Assembly (NCBI GenBank): GCA_016931295.1
Contig: JAFGEZ010000005.1
Span: 1-64,000 of the forward strand
Direction of reading: 5' to 3'
Source: Candidatus Krumholzibacteriota bacterium
Lineage (GTDB): Bacteria; Krumholzibacteriota; Krumholzibacteriia; Krumholzibacteriales; Krumholzibacteriaceae
DNA length: 64,000 nucleotides
Shown here: in pieces, positions 42,197 through 50,152 of the stretch
How positions within the stretch are numbered: position 1 is the stretch's first letter
Layout of the letters: each line of letters opens with the position of its first letter
The notes under the pieces: generated by a model
What the model saw: the letters and a program-made list of their open reading frames with translations, nothing else
Told to the model about the DNA's origin: nothing
Database searches by the model: none
Position numbers and translations under genes: made by a program

Positions 42197-45058
42197 TCAC
42201 ACCTGGCCGCCGGATTCTCTTCTCGAGGCATCGAGTTTGAACCATACAAGCACGATCACCGACAGCATGAAAAGGATTACCGTGAGAACCGGGACCGGAA
42301 GACGGGGATCGGAAGGGCGGATATCCACCGCGAGCGAGCCGTCGCCGACCACGACGAATCCCGCCCAGTAGAAGGGATGACTCGTGCGGGGATCGCTTCG
42401 TATCTCTTTCTTCGCGAAGGTGAGGGCGATGGAGACCGGACTGCCGGCGGCGAGTCCCCGGTAGAACGCCGACATGAGCGTCGCCGTGACGTCGTCGTCG
42501 ACGGGCCATGAGGTCGACACCACGACGGGTACACCCGCGCTGAGGAAGGCCGAGGTCAGGCCCAGCACCCCTTCACCGCTGCTGGCGCGTCCGAGGGCCG
42601 ATTCGCATCCCGACAAAACGGCGAGCTTCGCCGGTATGGTGCGGGCGGCGATGTCCTTCGCCCGCAGGTAGGGATCGACGGGCACGCCTGCGCCTTCGCC
42701 GCTGCCGACGCCCGTGCCGGACGGCCCCGCCGCTTCCCGCGGCCCCGCCCCGAGCAGTATCCCGGAGAACCATGGTTTCTCGTTATTCGCCACGAAATGG
42801 GCCGCGACGTGAAAGACCTCGAATCCGTCCGTGCCCGCTCCAAGCGAATCCAGATCCGGTTTCCCCTCCCGTATCGTGACGCCTTCGAGCATCCGGGCGA
42901 TGGTCGAAACCTCTTTCGCCGCCCCCTTCATCCCGGCGTCTCCAGCCGGCAGCAGCGCGACGATGCCGCCCGCAGACGCGCGGTCCCCCCGGCCGGCGGG
43001 ACGGTCGCGAAGGAGAGCCAGGACCGTGGCGGACGGCAGGTACTCGATCTCGTACGCATCCATCAGCAGGCGGGCGCGATCGGGTCCGGGCGCCGGCAGG
43101 ACGCCGAAGGGGACGGCGCTGAGGTACGAGTCGGGAGAGATCAGTATCCGTTTCGCCGAGTGCACCATGTTGTCCACCTCGCCGAGGAGGAGGCGAGAGA
43201 CGGACGCGCCGATGCGGGCCGTCTCTTCCGCGGATATATCGACGCCGCCATCGGATCCGGGCGGTCTGTCAAGCCCTTCCAGAAAGAATGATATCTTTTC
43301 GGCGAGACCCGAATCGCGTCCGGGCAATTCGACGAGCCGGAACGAGCGGGAATCGACGGCGAAGAGGAAGGTGACCGAATCGCCGACCGCGAAATCGACG
43401 AAGAGATCCCCCGGCTGCAGGACCTCTTCCATGAGGGCGGACAGCCGTATCGTCTGGACCGGCCCTGCCTCCTCATTCTCGGTGCGGCGCTGTCCGCGCG
43501 CCGTCATCCGCTCGGCGAGCGTGCGGGCCTTGAACCGCTGCAGCAGGTCGAAGAGGGCGGCGGCCCGTGTCTCGAACGAGTCCTCCGGCGGGTATTCGAG
43601 CAGCACGCGGCCGACGTCGACGAGGTCGCGGATCCGGCCGTGCGCTTCCCGCCACTCGAGGGCGCCCGTGCTCAGCCTGAAGTCCTCGAGCGTGTCCACG
43701 GAGCGGAGATACCAGTCGCGCGACTCGCGCGGGTCACCGGTCGCCCTGTAGGCGGCGCACAGCTCGAGGGATGTCAAAAAGCGGTCCTCGAGCGACCCGG
43801 TGCGCCGTGCCGCGTCCACCGCCGCCAGGGCCCGTGCGAGGGCCTCCTCGTTTCTGCCCAGCCGGCGGAGGCACCGCGAGAGATATTGCCCCATGCCCGG
43901 TTCGAACTCGGCGAGCATTCCGTTGTCGAGCGCGTCGACCAGGACGGCGGCCGCGGAATCGGCCTTTCCGCTCGATGCCAGCGCGCGGGCGAGACCGTAT
44001 GCGGCATCGTCGCGCTGCTTGCGGCTGAGCCCCTCCCCGAGGGCGAGCGCCCGTCGATAGATGCGGGCCGATTCATTGGTCCGGCCCTGGGAAAGCCGGA
44101 CCTGACCCAGCGTGCAGAGGACCATGCCGGCGAGGTCCCGGTACCCTCGCGTCTCGCATCTCTCCAGCGCTTCCAGCAGTATCGCCGCCGCGTCGCTGTA
44201 CTGGCCGAGGTAGGACTTGGCCAGGGCGACATTGGTGGCGGGGACGATCGCCCCACGCCCGTCGCCGATGGAGAGGTTCAACTCGTAGGCGCGCTGCAAG
44301 TACTGGGCGGCGACGGCCATGTCGCCGTAATGGTATTCGAGGTTGCCCAGGTTGTTGAGGGCTTCGGACCGGCGCGCCGTGTCGTCGATCTCGATGCTCG
44401 TCTCCAGGACCCGCCGGTAGACGTCGCGGGCCGCGTCCGGGCGCTTGCGCGCGTTGAGGGCCCGTCCGAGACCGACCAGGGCGATCAGCTGTTCGTGTGT
44501 CCGGCCGCCGCGCTCGAACACCCCGGCTGCCCTGGCATACTCGGATTCTGCTTCCTCGAACCGGCCCGTCTTGAGGTAGACGTATCCGAGGCCGGTCCTC
44601 GCCCACGCTTCCCCGGCGAGGTCGCCGGAGCGCACGCACAGGGCCAGCCGTTTCCCGTTGAGCTCGACGCTCTCCTCGTACCTGCCGAGGAAGGCGGTCG
44701 CGATGCTCTTGAATCCGAGGGCGTCCGACCAGCCCGCCGTGTCGCCCGCGGCCTCGGCCGTCAGGCGGGCGGCCTCGAGGGTCGCTTCGGCCCTGCGAGC
44801 ATCCCATGCGAGCTCCATCCGTCCCTGCAGGACGAGCAGATGGACGACAGCCGCCGAATCGCCCGAAGATCTTGCCGTTTCCAGCATCCCCGGTATCGCC
44901 GCGGCGACCGTATCGTACCGACCCGCAGCGAAGAGGCTGTCGACGGCCGGCAGCGACAATCCGGGCGGTCGCGCGGCAGCCTCCGCCGCCGCCGTGCCGA
45001 GGGTGACAAACGCGAGGAGGAAGCACAGCAGCAAATGGCATATCTTCAAGCCGCTCAT
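42197..45058 (-). CDS. Exported TPR-CHAT protease with C-terminal membrane anchor
   Basis: 953 residues. A signal peptide (about 1-25) is followed by about ten TPR-like helix pairs (about 35-430; for example ALNNLGNLEYHYGDMAVAA). A linker leads to a CHAT (caspase/separase-like) domain at about 600-905 with catalytic His754 in FHVAAHF and Cys818 in LSGCESALG, the correct dyad spacing. A hydrophobic segment (about 920-941) and a short basic tail close the protein, so the protease should face the periplasm on an inner-membrane anchor. CHAT proteins are mostly cytoplasmic, so the export signals are notable. It is the first gene of an operon with an ECF sigma factor and an anti-sigma factor; a role in cleaving the anti-sigma factor is a hypothesis. 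Confidence 0.9.
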   Translation of the reverse strand: MSGLKICHLLLCFLLAFVTLGTAAAEAAARPPGLSLPAVDSLFAAGRYDTVAAAIPGMLETARSSGDSAAVVHLLVLQGRMELAWDARRAEATLEAARLTAEAAGDTAGWSDALGFKSIATAFLGRYEESVELNGKRLALCVRSGDLAGEAWARTGLGYVYLKTGRFEEAESEYARAAGVFERGGRTHEQLIALVGLGRALNARKRPDAARDVYRRVLETSIEIDDTARRSEALNNLGNLEYHYGDMAVAAQYLQRAYELNLSIGDGRGAIVPATNVALAKSYLGQYSDAAAILLEALERCETRGYRDLAGMVLCTLGQVRLSQGRTNESARIYRRALALGEGLSRKQRDDAAYGLARALASSGKADSAAAVLVDALDNGMLAEFEPGMGQYLSRCLRRLGRNEEALARALAAVDAARRTGSLEDRFLTSLELCAAYRATGDPRESRDWYLRSVDTLEDFRLSTGALEWREAHGRIRDLVDVGRVLLEYPPEDSFETRAAALFDLLQRFKARTLAERMTARGQRRTENEEAGPVQTIRLSALMEEVLQPGDLFVDFAVGDSVTFLFAVDSRSFRLVELPGRDSGLAEKISFFLEGLDRPPGSDGGVDISAEETARIGASVSRLLLGEVDNMVHSAKRILISPDSYLSAVPFGVLPAPGPDRARLLMDAYEIEYLPSATVLALLRDRPAGRGDRASAGGIVALLPAGDAGMKGAAKEVSTIARMLEGVTIREGKPDLDSLGAGTDGFEVFHVAAHFVANNEKPWFSGILLGAGPREAAGPSGTGVGSGEGAGVPVDPYLRAKDIAARTIPAKLAVLSGCESALGRASSGEGVLGLTSAFLSAGVPVVVSTSWPVDDDVTATLMSAFYRGLAAGSPVSIALTFAKKEIRSDPRTSHPFYWAGFVVVGDGSLAVDIRPSDPRLPVPVLTVILFMLSVIVLVWFKLDASRRESGGQV

Positions 45059-45077
45059 AAATATAGGGTATCATACG

Positions 45078-45106
45078 AAAACGCGGTCTTCAAGCGGAAC
45101 AATTCC
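45078..45106 (-). promoter_or_regulatory. Possible ECF-type promoter of the CHAT operon
   Basis: Minus strand GGAATT (45106-45101), 17-base spacer, CGTTTT (45083-45078), resembling the GGAAC...CGTT pattern of RpoE-like factors. It would allow the operon sigma factor to control itself. Support is weak. Confidence 0.3.
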
Positions 45107-45250
45107 TGACCGCGGGTTGTGAAGACGAGGACCATGACCACCGATATGTCGAGGACGATTTGGATCAATCGCCGCCAGCACCGCAGACGATTCCACGACC
45201 CAACCAAAGCGGGCATGGTCGCGTTATTGATTGTCAGGGAAGAAGTTAAA

Positions 45251-45326
<76 letters not shown>

Positions 45327-45406
45327 ACCACGTGCTCGAGTCTGCTTTTGGAGGCCTTAATGTATAGCCTCCTGCGGAATTATGCAAGAAAAATAAGGCC
45401 GCGCGG

Positions 45407-46996
45407 CTACTCCCCCACGGGGAAGGCGCGCCGGCCCCGCAGGCGTACCACCGCCCCCGCGCGATCCACGCGCACGGCCAGCCGGGCGGCCGCCTCGGCG
45501 GTCTGCGCCGTGCTCTCCAGCGTCCAGGCGGGATCGTACTCGTCGTCCGGCGTGTGGTACTCGCCGGTGAAGAACTCCCGGATATGGTTCACGCCGTCCT
45601 CGAAATCCTCCCCCGCCGAGATCCAGATCGCGGGGATCCCCCGCCGGGCGAAGCTGAACTGGTCGGAGCGGTAGAAGAAGCCCTGTTCGGACATCGAGAA
45701 CATTCCGTATTCGAGTCCCATCTCCGCGGCCACCTCGCACATGAATCCGTCGAGCGTCGAGTGGCGCGCGCCGACGGCGAAGAGGTCGCGCGACGGCCCC
45801 CAGACGGGCGACGACTCGAAGTTGACGTTGCAGAGGACGCTCGACGAGTCGAGCCCGGCGGCGAAGCGGCGCGAGCCGAGGAGCCCCGCCTCCTCCGCCC
45901 CGCAGGCGAGAACGATCACCGGGTGCCTGAGCTGTCGCCTGCGCTCGGCGAGCGCCTGGGCCGTCCCGATCATCGCCGCCACGGCGGCGCCGTTGTCGAT
46001 CGCCCCGTTGAAGATCCCGTCCCCCTCGAGGGAGGGATTCAGGCCGAGATGGTCGATGTGCGCGGAGAGGAGGATCGCCCGACCGTCCCCGGCCGGCGAG
46101 CCGGCGGGAATGACGCCGGCGACGTTACGCGCGGTCACGGACCGGTGCGCCGCCGTCCCGGAGATCGACACGGAGAAGCCGAGCGGCACGGGTTGGAAGC
46201 CGCGCGTCTCGGAGAGCAGGCAGAGCTCGTCGAACGACCGCCCCGCCTCCGCGAGGATCTCGCGGAGCCGCTCCTCGCGGATCCAGCCGCGGAAGAGGAG
46301 GTCGCCGCCGATCATCGACGGCAGGTAGAGCTCCTCGCCCCCCCAGGAGTTGCGGACGACGGGCCAGCCGTAGCCGGCCGTCTCCGTCGTGTGGACGAGA
46401 AGAATCCCCCGCGCCCCGCGGCGCGCCGCCTCCTCGATCTTGTACGTCCAGCGGCCGTAGTAGGTCATGGCCGGCCCCTCGAAGAGGTCCGGGTCGTCCC
46501 GCCCCGGCTCGTTCACGCGGACGATCGCGATCTTCCCCGCGAGTGAGGCGTCTCCGTAGTCGTTCCACTCCCAGTCCGCGGCGTCGATCCCGTAGCCGGC
46601 GAAGACGGCCTCCCCCTCGAGGGCGAAGGGACCGCCGCCCCCCACGTACGAGCCGACCGCGTCGTCGCCGAGGGCGAGGCGCACGCCCGCGGCCTCGATG
46701 TCGAGCGACTCGAGCGTGAAGCCCTCGAGGGTGAACTCGTGGAAATACGATCCCTGCCAGGGCTCGATGCCGAGCGTGCGCATGACGCTCCGCATGTACT
46801 CCTCGGCGAGGCGGCCGCCGCGCGTCCCCGGCGCGCGGCCCTCGAGGAGATCGCTCGAGAGGAACTCGATGACGCCGCGCATCGTCTCGGTCCGTATCGA
46901 AACGTTCTCCCGGGGCGGTTCGTGGACGAGGGTGCAGGAAGCGAAAAGCGGGATCGCGGCGAGTGCGGCGGCGAGAGAACGGATCGATCTGGTCAT
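45407..46996 (-). CDS. M28-family aminopeptidase lipoprotein with PA domain
   Basis: 529 residues from ATG 46996, nine bases after GGAGG. Lipobox LFASC (Cys about 21). A protease-associated insert lies at about 100-260. Zinc ligands of the M28 fold: SAHIDHLG (His, bridging Asp about GAIDNGAA), GAEEAGLLGS (Glu pair) and YHTPDDEY (His). The strand that usually carries a ligand Asp (NxDM) reads NVNFES, so Glu takes its place. It should cut N-terminal residues from peptides in the periplasm or at the surface. Its promoter at 47043-47071 overlaps an inverted repeat. Confidence 0.88.
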   Translation of the reverse strand: MTRSIRSLAAALAAIPLFASCTLVHEPPRENVSIRTETMRGVIEFLSSDLLEGRAPGTRGGRLAEEYMRSVMRTLGIEPWQGSYFHEFTLEGFTLESLDIEAAGVRLALGDDAVGSYVGGGGPFALEGEAVFAGYGIDAADWEWNDYGDASLAGKIAIVRVNEPGRDDPDLFEGPAMTYYGRWTYKIEEAARRGARGILLVHTTETAGYGWPVVRNSWGGEELYLPSMIGGDLLFRGWIREERLREILAEAGRSFDELCLLSETRGFQPVPLGFSVSISGTAAHRSVTARNVAGVIPAGSPAGDGRAILLSAHIDHLGLNPSLEGDGIFNGAIDNGAAVAAMIGTAQALAERRRQLRHPVIVLACGAEEAGLLGSRRFAAGLDSSSVLCNVNFESSPVWGPSRDLFAVGARHSTLDGFMCEVAAEMGLEYGMFSMSEQGFFYRSDQFSFARRGIPAIWISAGEDFEDGVNHIREFFTGEYHTPDDEYDPAWTLESTAQTAEAAARLAVRVDRAGAVVRLRGRRAFPVGE

Positions 46997-47024
46997 CGCT
47001 GCATGCCTCCGTAAGCGGGGGTTC

Positions 47025-47044
47025 GTCGAAGCGTCGGCTTCGAC
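47025..47044. promoter_or_regulatory. Inverted repeat at the start of the M28 transcript
   Basis: GTCGAAGC-GTCG-GCTTCGAC, perfect eight-base arms with four-base centre, overlapping the end of the -10. It may be an operator or a leader hairpin. Confidence 0.4.
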
Positions 47045-47071
47045 TATACGCCGTCCGGGCGCAGGCCGCAA
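47043..47071 (-). promoter_or_regulatory. Promoter of the M28 peptidase gene
   Basis: Minus strand TTGCGG (47071-47066), 17-base spacer, TATAGT (47048-47043). Confidence 0.68.
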
Positions 47072-47127
47072 TCGGGGAGAGTGGGCGGGAGGCCGCGGAA
47101 AGAAGGACGCGGCCGCGAGAAACAGGG

Positions 47128-47154
47128 CGGGGCGCCGCGCGCTGCGGCGCCCCG
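47128..47154. terminator. GC-rich hairpin after the M56 gene
   Basis: Eleven-base-pair stem CGGGGCGCCGC/GCGGCGCCCCG with a five-base loop, 34 bases past the M56 stop. No T-run, so termination is uncertain. Confidence 0.4.
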
Positions 47155-47187
47155 CGACGGATCGAGGGTGTCGCGCCTGCGGGACCG

Positions 47188-48867
47188 TCAGTCGCCGGGC
47201 GTCTCCAGGAAATCGACGAACACGCGGTTCGCGCCCGCCTCGTTCAGGGCTTCGAGGACATCCTGGAAGGCGCCCTTCGGCGCATCCGGGGCGGAGCGCA
47301 GCCTGACCACGCTCCCGCTCCCCTCGCCGACCAGGCGCCCTTCGACGATCGAAACGAATCGCTCCATCTCGACCGTCTCGCCGTCGACGGAGACGCGCCC
47401 GTCGCCGCCGATCAGCACGTCGATCACGAGCTTGGCCGGCAGGGACTCGATCCGCTCCGCGGCCGCCGGGGGCGGCAGCACGAGGGGAATCGCCTGCCGA
47501 TGCGGCCCGTCGTAGCGGACGCGGGAGAGCCCCGCCGCAACGAGCGCGCGGTGCACCGCGTGCACCTGTTCCATCGGCACGTCGTCGGCGGCGACGATCT
47601 CGACGACCGCCTTCTCCCCGGCGTCGGCCGCGATCCGCTCGAGACGGTCCGCGAGCAGGTCGATTTCGACGCGCTCGTCGTCGACGAACACGTCGTTCCT
47701 CATGATCACGATGCTGACCGCTGCGGGCGCCCGGAGGGGCGCCGGAGCGGCGGCGGGTTCGCTCGCGGCCGGCGGCGCCGGCTCGGCCACCGGCAGAGGC
47801 GCCGGTTCCCGCTCAGGCTGCGCCGGAGGCGGTGGGGGCGGGGGATCCGCCTGCTCCTGCGCCGTCGCCCCGTACCACGACAGCGAGAGGGCGAGCACGC
47901 CCGCGACGCAGACCGCGAGCAGCCGACGTTTCCTCGACATCGATCGCATGACATCCTCCTCCATTCGATACCTGACCCGCCGGAGCAGGCCGTTGCGTCC
48001 GCCGATCAGCGAGGAGGCCGGGACGCCCGGCGCCGGGGGGCGCACGAGCGACTCGGCGATCTCGACGAGGTACCTCGAATAGGCGACGCCGGCGCGATGT
48101 TCGGGCCCGACCGCGTCGTCGTCGCAGGCCATCTCCCGGCAGTCCTCCAGGCGGCGATCGAGGACCCACACGAGGGGATGGAAGAAGTAGAGGGCGCGGA
48201 CCAGGCGCTGCAGCGCCTGGACGAGCCCGTCGAGGCGGCGCAGGTGAGCCGCCTCGTGCCGGACGACCATCCGCCGGCACTCGTCGGTCCACCCGTCCCA
48301 CGCGGGCGGCACGAAGACCCTGCCCGGGACGAGCCACAGGGCGAGGGGCAGGACGATCCGTTCGCTGCGCATGACCTGCACGCCCGTCTCCTGCTCGTAG
48401 CGCCCGGCGCCGGGCGCCGGCGTCGCCGCGCGCAGGTCGCGCGCGAGACGCACCGTCGCCCGGACCGTCCACGCGAGGAGGACGCAGGCGACGACGCCCC
48501 AGGCGAGGAAGGCGATCGCGGCCGGATCGAGGCGGGCGCCGGCGGCCGCCGGCATCGCCGTCGTCCGCGCCGCGCCGCCCGCAGTCTCCCACCAGGCCGT
48601 GAATCCCTCCGCGCCGACCGCCCGGCCGAGCCGCGCGGCGATGACGGTGGCCGGCCCGCCGAGGCGAAGCGGCAGGAAGGGCGGCAGCAGCAGCTTCAGG
48701 AGCCCGACGACCGCCACGGCGTGGCGCACGCCCGCCGGCGAACGCCGCATGAGGCGCAGCGCGACGAGGACCGCGGCGAGGACGACGGTGTTCTGGAGGA
48801 CGGCGACGCCGAAATAGCCGGCCCATGCCTGTCCCCATTCGTTCAGGATCAAAACTGCGGCGTTCAC
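47188..48867 (-). CDS. BlaR1-like M56 membrane metalloprotease with two ExbD-like periplasmic domains
   Basis: 559 residues from GTG 48867 with GAGGAGG upstream; the GTG overlaps the stop of the BlaI-like gene as GTGA. Membrane spans near 15-35, 43-60 and 112-130 precede the metalloprotease motif H204-E-A-A-H208, with the third ligand region CREMACDDDAV. After another span (about 310-330) and a Pro/Ala-rich linker come two alpha/beta domains of about 75 residues resembling the periplasmic part of ExbD/TolR (VSIVIMRNDVFVDDERV; LVIDVLIGGDGRVSVDGE). Classic BlaR1 has a penicillin-binding sensor there. It presumably cleaves or releases the BlaI-like repressor on sensing a periplasmic cue. The ExbD resemblance is by pattern. 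Confidence 0.82.
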   Translation of the reverse strand: MNAAVLILNEWGQAWAGYFGVAVLQNTVVLAAVLVALRLMRRSPAGVRHAVAVVGLLKLLLPPFLPLRLGGPATVIAARLGRAVGAEGFTAWWETAGGAARTTAMPAAAGARLDPAAIAFLAWGVVACVLLAWTVRATVRLARDLRAATPAPGAGRYEQETGVQVMRSERIVLPLALWLVPGRVFVPPAWDGWTDECRRMVVRHEAAHLRRLDGLVQALQRLVRALYFFHPLVWVLDRRLEDCREMACDDDAVGPEHRAGVAYSRYLVEIAESLVRPPAPGVPASSLIGGRNGLLRRVRYRMEEDVMRSMSRKRRLLAVCVAGVLALSLSWYGATAQEQADPPPPPPPAQPEREPAPLPVAEPAPPAASEPAAAPAPLRAPAAVSIVIMRNDVFVDDERVEIDLLADRLERIAADAGEKAVVEIVAADDVPMEQVHAVHRALVAAGLSRVRYDGPHRQAIPLVLPPPAAAERIESLPAKLVIDVLIGGDGRVSVDGETVEMERFVSIVEGRLVGEGSGSVVRLRSAPDAPKGAFQDVLEALNEAGANRVFVDFLETPGD

Positions 48868-49265
48868 GATCCCTCCTCTCCGAGCTCCCGCTCCTTCCTG
48901 GCGACGAGCCGCTTGATCTCGTCGATCTCCTCGCGACCCAGGCCGTCGAGGGACAGGAGAGCGCTGGCCATGGCGGCGGGGGATCCGCCGAAGACCCGCC
49001 GGATCATCGACGCCGTTTCGTCCCGCTCCAGGTCCCGTCGCGATCGCGCCGGCTCGTAGAAGTTGACGAGCCCCGTCTTCTTGCGGCGCAGCAACCCCTT
49101 GCGCTCGAGCGTGTTCATGACGGTCTGCACCGTGGTGTAGGCCTTCTCCCCGCGCGGGTAGGCGCGCTCGAGCACGTCCCGCACCGACGGCGCCCCGCCG
49201 ATCGCCCAGACCGCCTCCATGACCTCCCATTCGACGGGTGTCAGTTTCGGCTTCTTCCGTTTCAT
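48864..49265 (-). CDS. BlaI/MecI-family repressor
   Basis: 133 residues, ATG 49265 preceded by GAGGAGGAAAG. Winged-helix pattern of BlaI/CopY: LTPVEWEVMEAVWAIGGA, TTVQTVMNTLERKGLL and the wing KKTGLVNFYEPARSR. The protein should bind as a dimer to the palindrome at 49292-49307 just downstream of its own -10. It is coupled by a GTGA overlap to the M56 protease gene, its probable antirepressor. No beta-lactamase gene is seen in the window, so the regulated genes are unknown. Confidence 0.92.
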   Translation of the reverse strand: MKRKKPKLTPVEWEVMEAVWAIGGAPSVRDVLERAYPRGEKAYTTVQTVMNTLERKGLLRRKKTGLVNFYEPARSRRDLERDETASMIRRVFGGSPAAMASALLSLDGLGREEIDEIKRLVARKERELGEEGS

Positions 49266-49291
49266 CTTTCCTCCTCGTATGCTCGGATATC

Positions 49292-49307
49292 TACTATAAC
49301 CATAGTA
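49292..49307. promoter_or_regulatory. Predicted BlaI-like operator
   Basis: TACTAT-AACC-ATAGTA, perfect six-base arms. It sits immediately downstream of the -10 of the blaI-like promoter, covering the transcription start. Confidence 0.65.
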
Positions 49308-49336
49308 AAGATACGAAGCGTGCAGGAGGGTGTCAA
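49308..49336 (-). promoter_or_regulatory. Promoter of the BlaI/M56 pair
   Basis: Minus strand TTGACA (49336-49331), 17-base spacer, TATCTT (49313-49308), directly followed by the palindrome. Confidence 0.68.
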
Positions 49337-49398
49337 GAAGAAATCCACGGGGCGCGGAAGGGCCCCATCCCCGCGCCGCCCGCCCCGGCGGGCAACGG

Positions 49399-49434
49399 AA
49401 AACGCCGGGCTCTCCCCGCGGGAGAACCCGGCGT
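49399..49434 (-). terminator. Rho-independent terminator of the ssb gene
   Basis: Read on the minus strand: stem ACGCCGGG/CCCGGCGT (49434-49427 with 49409-49402) with an inner CTCCC/GGGGAG pairing, followed by TTTT. Confidence 0.72.
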
Positions 49435-49522
49435 CCCTTGTCGAACCTCGTCCGGGAAACGGCGCGCAGCGTGCCGGGCAAACCGTTCCGCCCCGCGGGC
49501 GCGCCGGTCGCGCCCCGGTCAG

Positions 49523-49954
49523 CTAGAACGGCAGGTCGTCGTCATCGTCCGCCGGCGCCGCCTGGCTGCCGTTGTCGGCGGGGGCGCGCTGCGGAGCCTC
49601 GCCGGGGACATACCCCTGGTCGCCCGCGCGGCCGAGCATCTGCATCGTGTTGGCGACGATCTCGGTGGTGTACCGCTTGTTGCCGTCCTTGTCCTCCCAG
49701 TCGCGCGTCTGGATCCGGCCCTCGATGTACACCTGCTTGCCCTTCCTGAGGTACTGGCCGCAGATGTCGGCCAGTTTCCCGAAGGTGACGATCCGGTGCC
49801 ACTCGGTCCGCTCCTGCCGGTTGCCGTCACGGTCGTTGAAGACCTCGCTCGTCGCGATACGGAAGTTCGCGACCTGGCTTCCGCTCTGCGTGTGACGCAC
49901 CTCCGGATCGGCGCCGAGATTGCCGATGAGGATCACTTTGTTGACACCACTCAT
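49523..49954 (-). CDS. ssb: Single-stranded DNA-binding protein
   Basis: 143 residues from ATG 49954, eight bases after AGGAGG. OB-fold of bacterial [41 protein letters not shown] and [15 protein letters not shown] segments, then a Gln/Pro/Ala linker and the acidic tip DDDDLPF that recruits repair and replication proteins. It coats single-stranded DNA in replication, recombination and repair. It stands alone here rather than next to rpsF/rpsR. Confidence 0.97.
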   Translation of the reverse strand: MSGVNKVILIGNLGADPEVRHTQSGSQVANFRIATSEVFNDRDGNRQERTEWHRIVTFGKLADICGQYLRKGKQVYIEGRIQTRDWEDKDGNKRYTTEIVANTMQMLGRAGDQGYVPGEAPQRAPADNGSQAAPADDDDDLPF

Positions 49955-50079
49955 CACCATGCCTCCTGCGTAAAAAAAAGAAACGAACCTTCGAACCCTT
50001 CCCAATCCCCGCATCCCCGGCAGGTTCGCGCCTTATTGTACCCGCTCGCCGCGCGAGGTCAAGGAAAATGCCTTGTCGG

Positions 50080-50109
50080 TTGCCGGCGATGCCGCTTATC
50101 TGATATACT
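50080..50109 (+). promoter_or_regulatory. Promoter of the PMT-TPR gene
   Basis: TTGCCG (50080-50085), 18-base spacer, TATACT (50104-50109) with TG-A in front (extended -10). Confidence 0.6.
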
Positions 50110-50152
50110 ATCCGGACGGCTCTCACCCTCGGTTCAAGGAAGTATCAAAGCG

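Noticed and set aside
40913-45058. A complete type III-E CRISPR (Craspase) system
   Set aside because: Only the protease/sigma logic is similar. There is no gRAMP effector, no repeats, and the CHAT protein has export signals.
45120-45250. A small gene between the CHAT operon and tRNA-Lys
   Set aside because: Short frames there have no ribosome site and no coding bias; left as intergenic.
47188-49265. A beta-lactam resistance module
   Set aside because: BlaI/M56 genes are present but there is no beta-lactamase and the sensor domain lacks penicillin-binding motifs.
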